Source of the DNA: Doris montereyensis
Taxonomy: Eukaryota > Mollusca > Gastropoda > Nudibranchia > Dorididae
Assembly: GCA_037039925.1 (NCBI GenBank)
Contig: JAXRKP010000559.1
Span: 58,501 to 122,500, forward strand
Length of the DNA: 64,000 nucleotides
Reading direction: 5' to 3'
Of the stretch, positions 13,401-22,981 are shown piece after piece; positions within the stretch are counted from its first letter, which is position 1, and the number at the start of each line of letters is the position of its first letter. The translations under genes were made by a program, and so were the position numbers. The notes beneath the pieces are model-generated. The model was given only the letters and a program-made list of their open reading frames with translations, did no database searches and was not told the origin of the DNA.

Positions 13401-15399
13401 AGGTGACTGCTAGAACTAAACCTATTAATCAAGAGATTGTGAAAATCTTAACTCAAAACTTGACCTGCAGTAGATTTTTGTCGCATAAGAATTTACCCGT
13501 CCCTTATATGCTGTGATCTCAGGGTATCCGCCAACCACACACTCTCAAAATATGAGAAAGCAGCAGACTAAGAGAACAAGGAGAAGAAAGTCAGAGTGAA
13601 TTGATAGGCAGTAGTAAGATGAGAGATATGTAACAGAAAGGACAGGAAAGAAGTATGACATACAAGCAGTACCTATCTTTGTTTGTTTCATTGAGATTTA
13701 CCCCATCCACCGGTGATCTCAGGGTGAATTAAGAGGAAACATAAAGAGGAAAGGTCAGTGAAGGAAGGAAAAGAAAGAAATAGGACCTACCAGCAGCACC
13801 TGCCAACCACCTGCGCAGCACCCATCAACTGCGCTTTTCTTTGTTGTACAGTAGTGGCCACCTAAATGCCCGCCGTCTTAATGCCTGTTTCGCCTCAATG
13901 CCCGCAATCTTGGTGAAACCGAATTTTTTCTATATAAATTGCCCCTCTAAATGCCTGTTTCAAGACCACAGTTTTCGCCTTAATGCCTAGTGTCAACGGC
14001 AACTGCAGGTATCATTTTCTCCAAATTATCATAAAATACGTCTGTAATTGATTAAATAATATTTTTTGGTATCATACATCACTAATGTGGCTTATGCCAG
14101 TCAACGATGTGCCATGCATGCAACCATCATTCACACGTATCCATTGTATGGTAATAAAAGATGACCAGTTTTCTCTTCTTAACTCCACCAACTGTACATC
14201 ACAGCCTTTGTTCCACTGGATCACTGATTTGTTACCGGGCAATTAGAATTGAAATCGTTTGCACTCCGCCCACGCCTCTTTCTTCATGCCGTAAGTTGCA
14301 TGCAATCACCTGGCGTTGTTAATAGACCGGGCATTCATCGCGATCAAGGGACAAGGTGTATTACTCCCCTGTTTCACATTGACTGTATCTATTGTGCCTT
14401 CAGGACTTCGTGATGAGTGATGGTGAATCCGTCTGCGCGTTCAACATGTCAATGCTAAATGGTTTCCAGGTGTCTCTGTTTCTTGCTTAAATTTTTTTCG
14501 TAAATGTTGAATTTCTGCACCATACTTAATGCCCTCGGTGATCCCCCCCAACACCCCCCCCAATTCTTACCCCTGACCTACTTTCGCCTAAATGCCCGTT
14601 TTCTCTGCTTCCCAAGCACCGGGCATTTAGACGGTCACTACTGTATTGAGATTTACCCTGTTCACCATGGTGTGGTGATCTCAGGGTGATATAGCAGGAA
14701 ATAAGAGAAAGAGTGAAAGGAAAGCAATAGGACCTACCCGCAGCACCCGCTAACAACCCCCCTATCACCTGCGCCCAGACACAGAAGGAGAGAACCAAAA
14801 GAAAACTTAAGTTTGTTTCATCGAAATTTACCCCTGTCCACCATTATAAGAGGTCATGTTATCAGGGTGAATTAAGAGGAAACAGCAAGGTAAAAGACAT
14901 TACGAAATAGTGAATGAAAAGATGTAGGACCTACCAGTAGCACTCGCCAACTGCCCATCAAAAGAAAGCAGAGAGCACACACTCTACCACTGAGACTTGT
15001 TTACAGTGGATGGACAATTTTCCATACTACCACGCTTCACATCATAACAACAAAGACCCTATACAGAGATCAACTCAGCAGTGTAATCCCCAAACTATAC
15101 AAGAAAAAAAACGGCTCAAGAGGCACTTGGACTCATACCTTTTTATAGACTTTAAAAGAAAGTTTTTTTGCAATTTACACACCTTGAGACATTTACCTGA
15201 TATATTTACATAAAATTTTTTACTCTGTTTTTAAGAATACAGCTTCAAAAGAACACTCTAAATATTTCAACATTTACGTTTTAAAGGACTTAATTATTGA
15301 ATTTAGTACGTCCTTGTTATATTTGAGTATTTTAAGCATGTCTGTAAAAAGATTTTCCCGAAAGGGATTAATAAAGTGTTAATATTATTAATATTATTA

Positions 15400-15478
<79 letters not shown>

Positions 15479-17970
15479 TATTATTATTATTATTATACAA
15501 ACCCAGCAGCACAAGCATAATAGGTCAAATCTGTGTGTGCTCCAAGGCTAATGCTGGTATAAGCAGTGTCCTTGAAATCTCCGGTCCCAGAGGACAGTGT
15601 CCACATGTCTCCAAACACAGTAGGCATAATTTTCCCCAGCCTCTCAGAAACAAGCTGTGTGGCTTCCAGGGACACTGGTGTCTTGTCAGGGATAAAAATA
15701 ATATTAAATCTGTATTGTCCATTTAAGGCAATCATTCGTTTGAAGTAGTGCTTGGGAATTTGAAAACCTGGGATATACATTATATTGACATTGAAAATTA
15801 GAAATGGGATGTACTTTAATAGATATATATATATAAAGTCAAAAGTACACATTTTCATATTTAATTGCATACTCTTATATATATATATATATATACGCTC
15901 ACTGTCAAAGCAAATACACAGGATACACGGAGGAAATGATCAATGCAATAAAAATAAACACAACTCTGGTAAAGCAAAAATGGGAGAATGTAGGACCAAT
16001 GGGTGAATACAAAAAACAAGAAGACAAATAAATGAAGAAATAATTTTTTTGTATTCTTTTTGTGATAAGATTATAGGCTGCACATAATAAAAAATCTGCT
16101 TCTATATTTCAAGTTCTCATTAAAAGGTGATCAAATTTGTCATTGAAAGTATGCATAGTGGACACAATAAAAATAAAATAAAATTTTCACGAAAGAGAAA
16201 CCAATCATCAAATTTGTCTCAAGGTATCCAATTTCCGTTTTAGTGTGCCTTTTTACATATCTTCAAGATGCCATATAAGACCTCCTTACGAGTACTTTGA
16301 TAATGGAAATCTATACTCCTTTTAGCCAATAAGTGCTACATGAGTAGTTGTGGTGTTACATGAGAAGTATGGTTCTACATGAGAAATTGAGGTGCTACAT
16401 GAGAATCATGGTTTTACATGAGAGAATCTGTGGTGCTACATCAGCATTCTGCATGAGGAATTGTGGTGCCACATGAGCAAGTATAGTGCAACAGTAGCAA
16501 TGGCCATGAATGTTTCAACAACTTGAAACACATTTTAAGGTTTAATACAATAAATAAGAATCAGGGATTTATATAAATAATCTGTTCTCTAGTACAGCAG
16601 TCCATTAATTTTGTCATTCATCCTTTTCAAAATATGCCCTCAAAAAAACAGGTCTATGACAATTTCAGTAATGAATCCTGAAAAAGAAGGGCTTGAGGCC
16701 TTGCAGGGCAATATGGAGATGATTCAAGGGCTGTATATATATAATAGTGAGAAGATCATAAAGGGACAATGACCTGGAAGAAAATGGAAATAATTCATAA
16801 AATTACTACAATTACCTCATCTACACAGGTGAGCCCAAAAGTGGTCAGATTATTGATTGTTTGCCTCAGACCAGATTCTCTATTCATGTATTCCTCGTAA
16901 GGTACTGATGGCATGCCATGAGCCTTCAGACTGGCACCATCCCACAAAAACGGATTTGAATGCTGCCGATATCTTGCTGGGTAGAAGCATTCCTGGAGCT
17001 CTTTTATTGAGAAGGTAGAAGAATGGCCATCTTGCCCTGAAACACACATAAAACCAAGGAAAAGAGGTCACTTACTAAAATTATATAAAGTTTGAAATTC
17101 ATCCTAACATATTCAGTTATCTCTGGCTTTTGGGGGATTTTCTTTTCTTTTTCAAAACTTGAAAAAGCTCTTCAACCAGCCGGGGCTTGAGTCCACAACC
17201 TTAAGTTTTAGGTTGAGAGGACGAGTCCCCAAATCAGAGAAGAGATGGAGGGGTAAATGTAAAGGATAAAAGAAACCACCCTCCTGCGTTTCTTAAAAAA
17301 TTGACACATGACTAATAGCTTGACAACTTTAACTAGGGACTGTCTGGTAGGGGTAAAAGGATTTGATGACGATGCTAAAGACTTAAATTTACTCTCTTTG
17401 TCCAGTAGAAATATTATTATCATCAACCGTCTACTCCTTGTTCATTACACCAGTCATGTCAGGGATAATTAAAGTGATTAACACCATGACAAACCAGAAG
17501 GAATTTCCACACCTGCATTATTTGTAGAGCAGTGCAAATATTAAAAAATGACAGTATGTGAGCAATCTCAGAGAGAAAATTCCACAGATGTAGATGGCTA
17601 AATCCAGTTCTTTGAGTTTTCTTAAAAGTTATTTTACAAATAAATAAACAAAACAAAATATACCCAGCTTAATCATCCAGTGAAGTCTGTCTGGCACAAA
17701 TTACCCATCCAGTTTCAACTGAAATCAACTGCTACAGTGCAACGTATTGCTTTTCTTGACACAATATGGACATAGTAGAATCAAAATTCTGATAATTTCA
17801 GGTAAAAAACAAAAGTTTTCACCTTGACTTTGAAAACAAGAATGACAACTTAGGTCATTTATACTTCCTGCCCTAATGAATTTGAGAACATTTCTTAATA
17901 ATCTCCAGATAAGAATCAGCATGCTCTGAGTGAGTGTGTGTAGGTGTGGGTGTGTGTGTAGGTGTGGGTG

Positions 17971-18012
<42 letters not shown>

Positions 18013-19019
18013 CGCACCTTTGTGTTTGGGGTGGTGGAGAATATGAGTGATGATCACCGCAATGTGATAATGAACATATATTTCACTACCATGGCATCAT
18101 AATCATGTGATATATTGCTTCCTGTAGAGGTAAATAATTGTTTACACAAGCATAGCTCTCACAAAAAGTTAAGAAAGAGAAAGAAATGAAATCTGTTTCA
18201 TTGCAATTTACTCTGACCACCATATACGATGATCTCAGGAAGAATGAAGAGGAAGCAGCAAGAAAAAGATAAGTAGAAGCGTGAAAGGAAAGAAGTAGGG
18301 CTCGCCAACCACCCACAAGAAATCAAAAGTTTCTATTAAAAAAACCATTACAGACATCAAAACATTGTTGCCTTTTGATATTCACCAGGGAGAAAGACAA
18401 GTCAAGTACAAGATAAGTCGGACACTGAAATCAGAGCTTTTGAAATTGAAGTTGATCCACGTTACCATATTTTGGGATTCAAGATCTTATGGGAATAAAT
18501 TAAAGCGACAATACACACAATGTGAAAACAACCAAAAACAAATAAAAATGAAAAGCCCAACAACAAAACCAAACCAGAATGAATTAAAACAATAAATAAA
18601 AACAAGCAAACAAAAAAACCAACAAATCAATTCTAAGACAAGATTGATAGCTATAACTAAGTAGACAACTTACAATCAATCACCAGCGAATCCTTGCCTT
18701 CATTTAGTCGTACACTGGCAGGATTCAAATCCAGTTTCATCAAATCCTTGGTGCCATTCTTCTGAAAGGTGCTGTAGTTGTAGCAGGATGGACATCGACA
18801 GTGATCTCTTAACCACAACAGTGGAATGGTGACAGTTACCTCCTTGACACACAATGATAAACTCCCAGACTCAACCTGAATCTCTGGCTTTCGAGCATCT
18901 GCAGACAGCGACTTGTGACATGTGGACGATGTATGGAATGAGCGGGAATCCCGGTGACACAGGTGGGAAGGGACGAATAGGGCCAAAATTGCGTGGTGGA
19001 GGCTAAAGTTAACAGACAT
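7170..19019 (-). CDS. TMLHE: Mitochondrial trimethyllysine dioxygenase, five coding exons
   Basis: An Fe(II)/2-oxoglutarate dioxygenase that hydroxylates N6-trimethyllysine at C3, the first step of carnitine synthesis in mitochondria. Joining 19019..18674, 17036..16816, 15681..15503, 12885..12643 and 7437..7170 gives 1,257 nt, that is 418 residues plus stop, and every junction keeps frame with GT-AG introns. The family is about 420 residues. Seen: a basic, Ser/His-rich N-terminus free of early acidic runs (presequence-like); WLRDHC at about 69-74 with Cys74, Cys76, Cys79 and His120 as the zinc set; HTD at 238-240 and His387 in NWRVLHGR as the iron triad; Arg396 for 2-oxoglutarate. The C-terminus (GCYLQRDEW) and presequence favour TMLHE over cytosolic gamma-butyrobetaine dioxygenase. 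The start is the first in-frame ATG after an in-frame TAA. Intron 4 contains an antisense LINE. Confidence 0.93.
7438..9912. other. TMLHE: TMLHE intron 4, unlabelled part
   Basis: AT-rich intronic sequence. It includes a stretch at 8577-8720 that recurs at 43455-43600. Short frames (for example 8841-9077, minus) show no recognisable domain. Confidence 0.6.
8577..8720. repeat. Dispersed repeat shared with 43455-43600
   Basis: Both places contain, in order, TTATTTGAATRTWTTTT, a CATAAACCYAGAAA-like block, AAACATCATAKAACCTTGA and GTTCTCAAYKACTTCTTAT. Identity is visibly about 75-80 percent over 140 bp. The family is not recognised. Confidence 0.6.
10013..10203. repeat. About 64-bp tandem triplication
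   Basis: Three degenerate units around CAGGCGGGTCTTGGCTGTCC and AAGGCTAAGGGAGTTAAC. The 145-codon minus frame at 9917-10354 is open because of this repeat and shows no domain. Confidence 0.8.
10386..12376 (+). mobile_element. RTE-like LINE copy 1, internally deleted, in TMLHE intron 4
   Basis: Degenerate non-LTR retrotransposon in antisense to TMLHE. It reads in order: APE-type endonuclease piece (KAGVGLLVHKRHEKLLESRK, about 10449-10730), linker, reverse-transcriptase start (GKAPGADQVDPEMIKNQG, about 11778), YRGISLISVPGKVYA (about 12000), then directly the C-terminal LLYDSETWPLDSR and AAEMKYLRRVVGKTKRDK-like block. The palm with the catalytic xxDD box is missing compared with the copy at 22985-25648. 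Several frameshifts and stops. Clade (RTE/BovB-like) is from motif style and not certain. Confidence 0.85.
12643..12885 (-). CDS. TMLHE: TMLHE coding exon 4
   Basis: Encodes about residues 250-329: IQVFHGAKH, GGETLLVDGFHAA and ELIQIR. This is the central jelly-roll part of the dioxygenase. The acceptor is TTTTTACAG|A and the donor AG|GTACAG, leaving a split Arg codon completed by exon 5. Confidence 0.9.
13497..14962 (+). repeat. Tandem cluster of a 160-180 bp repeat
   Basis: Copies start near 13497 (partial), 13678, 13838 (split by the element at 13849-14643) and 14811. Consensus words: TTGTTTCATTGARATTTACC, TCCACCAT, TGATCTCAGGGTGAATTA, AGAGGAAACAGCA, GAAATAGGACCTACC, GCAGCACC. Single copies occur at 5788, 18194, 26270 and 27368, all in the same orientation. 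Confidence 0.8.
13849..14643. mobile_element. Non-autonomous Tigger/pogo-like DNA element
   Basis: Ends are CAGTAGTGGCCACCTAAATG and, read inward from the right, CAGTAGTGACCGTCTAAATG, flanked by TA on both sides. CAGT ends with TA duplication are typical of the Tigger/pogo branch of Tc1-mariner. Internal AATGCCYG words recur near the ends. No transposase was recognised. It sits inside a copy of the ATTTACC repeat, splitting ...TTTGTTG from TTGAGATTTACC. Confidence 0.8.
15378..15497. repeat. (ATT)n microsatellite
   Basis: Trinucleotide tract of about 115 bp abutting the exon 3 donor of TMLHE in its intron. Isoleucine and asparagine frames are artefacts. Confidence 0.97.
15503..15681 (-). CDS. 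TMLHE: TMLHE coding exon 3 (HxD motif)
   Basis: Encodes residues 190-249, including FGDMW, DTAYTS and GAHTDLTYY; His238 and Asp240 are the first two iron ligands. The acceptor is TGACAAG|ACA. The donor is GG|GTTTGT rather than the later GTATAA, because only the former gives the conserved G-I-Q-V-F-H across the junction. A 115-bp ATT microsatellite starts 6 bases inside the intron. Confidence 0.88.
16330..16500. repeat. About 20-bp degenerate minisatellite
   Basis: Eight or so units with the core GTGCTACATGAGAA at roughly 20-bp spacing, in TMLHE intron 2. Confidence 0.75.
16816..17036 (-). CDS. TMLHE: TMLHE coding exon 2
   Basis: Acceptor GTTTCAG|GG and donor GAG|GTAATT. The split codon T+GG gives Trp116, restoring the family's W-x-DGH motif, whose His (120) is the last zinc ligand. 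Then come the linker and the beginning of the TauD-like double-stranded beta-helix fold (SVPYEEYM, LTTFGLTCVDE). Confidence 0.9.
17931..18013. repeat. (GT)n microsatellite
   Basis: GT-rich tract with GGTGTGGG interruptions, in TMLHE intron 1. Confidence 0.95.
18194..18318 (+). repeat. ATTTACC/TGATCTCAGG dispersed repeat
   Basis: Single copy of the family clustered at 13.5-15.0 kb: CTGTTTCATTGCAATTTACT, then ATGATCTCAGGAAGAATGAA and GAAAGAAGTAGG. In TMLHE intron 1. Confidence 0.7.
18674..19019 (-). CDS. TMLHE: TMLHE coding exon 1
   Basis: Encodes residues 1-115 plus one base: presequence and the N-terminal zinc-binding domain (WLRDHCRCPSCYN). The donor reads T|GTAAGT. The same exon probably continues upstream as 5' UTR to 19257, where a pyrimidine-rich tract ending TTTTACAG precedes CTGCCTG. 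The core frame is closed by TAA immediately upstream of the ATG at 19019. Confidence 0.9.
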
Positions 19020-19257
19020 TGCTTATGTTTTCTTGAACTCCTTTTCTGTAAAAAGCTTGAGGAAATGCGATTTGAAGACGGTACTCTGTTGAAAGCTGGA
19101 CCTAAATTATTGTTTCTCACGATGGTGAGTGCGCACTTGAGGATATTTGGTGCATACGTTTGTGGGGACAGGACTCTGAACACGACTTTAGATGAAAAAA
19201 TCCCTTTTGCTGCCATGCTATTGAAAGTAAGGATCATCTTCTTTGAGACAGGCAGCT
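19020..19257 (-). promoter_or_regulatory. TMLHE 5' UTR with overlapping upstream ORF
   Basis: Between the inferred splice acceptor and the TMLHE ATG there is an alternative-frame reading frame beginning MILTFNSMAAKG. It runs past the TMLHE start to a stop at 18836, overlapping the coding frame by about 180 nt. Translation of it would be expected to lower TMLHE initiation. It might instead be the true N-terminus shifted by one sequence error, since it also looks presequence-like. Confidence 0.4.
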
Positions 19258-19299
19258 GTAAAATAAAAAAATAAAACAAACCAATTAATGAACTTTATA

Positions 19300-20640
19300 T
19301 ACGATCCACTGATTGATAGAAGAAGTATCGATGCTGTACTCGGGTGTGCAGCAAAAAGGCAGTTTCAAAAATGCTACCTTCAAAGAACAAAAATCTTATC
19401 CAGGAAATGAAATTAATATAATCTCTGAAGGTCAAAAAACAGAAAAGCATATATTTGCATGCACAAATCATTCTTATCGGGAACCTAGGCACAGATAGTG
19501 TCAGTGAAAGATATCACTCCAAATTGAAATGTCTTTTTATGCACCGCATTGATTTGAAGTATAATGGGACACTCTAACAATGTTCATTGGCATGTTTGTT
19601 TTGGAATATTAATATAATTTCATTTGTCACAGCTCCATTGTCTTCTGACTTAACATTGATTTCCAAACATTACTGACCAAAATATATGAAAAATCAGACT
19701 TTCAGGCATTTCTGGGCATCCTGCAGACTGACAAAAACTTATGGGGCAGGATCTCTAGGCTCTACGTCCCATGGTTTTTTGTGATGTAAAGGACTGTCTT
19801 TAAACTTAAACTAAAAAAGATGAAAAAAAACTAAATTTCTCTGTGTCACAAATTGCAACAGACCTATTGATGCCAAAACAAGGTAATAATACTTTTTTTA
19901 AAAACCTAAGAGTTATTGTTGACTGCCGTCAGATCCTATTCATGACATCATAATATCAATGTAAAATGAGCTGATGCAACCAAACTCTAGAATGAAATAT
20001 TATACAACTAACTGAAGAAGCTACAAAATAATACAATGGTCACATCACTTGTTTTAAGAAAACCTGATAACTGCAATGCAAACTGTACTACATAGCCCTC
20101 TCTGAAAAATTATCAACCAAATTCACATCATCAGCTTGGAAGAATGCAGCTCAACAAGTTTTGTATGAGAAGGAAACAGAGAACGTTACATAAAAAATGT
20201 CACAAACACCACTGCCTCCCTTCATCTCCAAAAATAACAATTTTAAATTCAAGGTACTATTCATCTTTTTTTTTTCTTCTTCGTTTTGTGTCGTTACCAA
20301 TTCTCTGTCTCTATTACAACCATAATTAAATTTAATTCTAATATAAGTGAGTATTTTAAAAATAAAACTTTGTTTTGATTTATGCCACTGTAAAAAGCCT
20401 TTCTGTTATGCTTTGTTCATATTGTACACAATGTTCTCAATCTCAATGCTTTCAGATAGGATATTTTCATGTTTTTAGATTTGAAAAAATTGTGCAAAGT
20501 TTCTCTCAGTCTTATTGTGCAATATGATCTTAATGTACTGATATCTGATATAATCTAAAATAAATAATTAAATAATAACAATATTATTAACAATAATAGT
20601 AATAACAGTAATAATAACAAGACATGTAATAATGGTTATA
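19300..20640. other. AT-rich sequence upstream of TMLHE, no gene seen
   Basis: No convincing reading frame or exon. It may contain the TMLHE promoter and a 5' non-coding exon, but I could not identify either. Confidence 0.4.
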
Positions 20641-20643
20641 ATG

Positions 20644-20715
<72 letters not shown>

Positions 20716-21032
20716 TAATAATAATAATAATAACACTACTGATGGTATTAAAATCTAAACAAATCTAGCTCCCTCTTAAATTTTGAAAACTATTAAAACC
20801 AAGCACCAAAGCTAGAAGGAAGAAAAAATTTGAAACAAGCTTCCTAGGAAGAAGAAGAAGAAGAAGAAGAAGAAGAAGAAGAAGAAGAAGAAGAAGAAGA
20901 AGAAGAAGAAGAAGAAGAAGAAGAAGAAGAAGAAGAAGAAGAAGAAGAAGAAGAAGAAGAAGAAGAAGAAAAAGAAGAAGAAGATGAAGGACAAAAACAA
21001 AAAATAAAAAAGGACAAAAAAATAAAAAATAA

Positions 21033-21068
<36 letters not shown>

Positions 21069-21098
21069 TATAAAAAATAATAATAATAATAAAAAAAT
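20644..21098. repeat. Compound (ATA)n / (GAA)n / (AAT)n microsatellites
   Basis: ATA tract at 20644-20740, GAA tract at 20847-20984 and AAT tract at 21031-21098. The 135-codon poly-Phe/Ser frames across them are artefacts. Confidence 0.97.
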
Positions 21099-22353
21099 AA
21101 TAAACACCTCGAAAGCAAAGCGAACGCACAAGTGCACGGTTGATTCCCAAATGACACTCAAGACTCCACAATCTGTACATTGAACCTGCCCTGCCTACAG
21201 ATAGTGAAATATGGCCCAATAGATTATGACTTCACCGATAACATGACCCCAGTTTGAACATACCAGCAAAATATGATTAGTGGTCTGACAACATAACCTT
21301 TGGTGAACAAAGAACGACCAACTCGGAATGATATAAACATCTATATTATAAGGGTGGACAGTGGGCGTGGCATTTTCCTTAAGGTCGTTCATTTTCGGAA
21401 TCGACGGCATTTAAACATTCTAACAAAATTAAAGACGTGGACAGATTATACCCAACCGTGTTTGAGGCTACGTTTCATTTCAATAAACCTACGAATTGAA
21501 TTTACCGAATTTTCTTTTTTCTGTCGTTTTGCCATGCCGAGTTGTGCTGTCAAATATTTTGCGATAACGGAAAGCAGTCACTTTGAACTAGGAATGATAC
21601 GAAGGAGCCACAGTGATATCACTCGTAATCAATGCGGTCAAGAGACCCAGCTCTATAATAACGAGAAATCATAATACAACATTGTTTACGGGCATGCATG
21701 TCATAATATGTTTGTCGGTTGTTTTGTTTGTTTGTTTTGGGTTTTTTTGGGAGGATAGAGAACTGAAGAAGAGAACCGTATACCAATGGGAGGAGCTATT
21801 CATAGTATCACAGTACTCCAGGTGCCAAGGGATAAGTATGATTAAGGACGACAAAGCGAGATTCCTCTATCAAACCCAACAACCCACACATAGAAGATCA
21901 TTATTGCGGATACTGATCCGTACAGGTAGTTCGTACCGATTTGAAAAGTGGGACAATACTTATGGCGATCGAAACTCACCGACACCACACCGTCGTTCCT
22001 CGCGCCTTGTCACAAGGCGTGGCGCGGTGATGTCTGGGGTGGACTAGGGACCATTTCAAATGACCATAGCAGAACGGCCGTTGATCGTAGACAAAATCTA
22101 ATAACACTGTTGAAATCATCCAATTAAGGACCGATGCGAGCAGAATTCGTTATTTCTCTATAATTTAGAAAATAATATTTATCTTCATGTTTTAGAGAAA
22201 AAAATACTATACACTACCCACGTGTTTGATAGAGAAAATTGAATCTTCCCTATCAAAGACGTGTGTAGTGAGGTTTTTCTCGAGATGGACACAAAATCTA
22301 CAACAATGGATTTTGGTTTGCTTATTGCCAATGTCTTTAAAAGAAGCCCTTTG

Positions 22354-22360
<7 letters not shown>

Positions 22361-22443
<83 letters not shown>

Positions 22444-22472
22444 GGACGGAGACAGACAGACAGACAGACGGA
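22361..22472. repeat. (GA)n then (GACA)n microsatellite
   Basis: A GA run to about 22413 passes directly into GACA units with a GACG interruption. 21100-22360 otherwise holds no gene, apart from a short match around 21290-21330 to the 38.9-40.8 kb repeat family. Confidence 0.96.
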
Positions 22473-22740
22473 AAGACTAAGAGGGAGCACACATTGCGAA
22501 TACATGTGTACTATTATTTTGTTTACAATCATTTATTACTCGACCTTGCCCGAAACATTTTGAGAAATCACGTTTGCCAGATTGAGACGTCAAATTTAAA
22601 TAGGAGAAAAACAAAAAAAACAACGAATAAGAGTGGAATGGGGGAAATATTTATTGTTTATACCTCAAATTGCCTTTCACCGAGGCCTAGATACAATTAG
22701 TTATTATAACAAGTTGAAGCATTCTCCAAAAATACATCCG

Positions 22741-22941
<201 letters not shown>

Positions 22942-22981
22942 GTCTATTTCTGTCTCTCTCAATTAATTTATCCTCAATAGA

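Noticed and set aside
15493..15870. Whole 125-codon frame as a separate gene
   Set aside because: Only 15503-15681 is coding (TMLHE exon 3); the upstream part is intron with a poor AT-rich composition.
20812..21219. Poly-Phe / poly-Ser frames
   Set aside because: Translation of (GAA)n and (AAT)n microsatellites.
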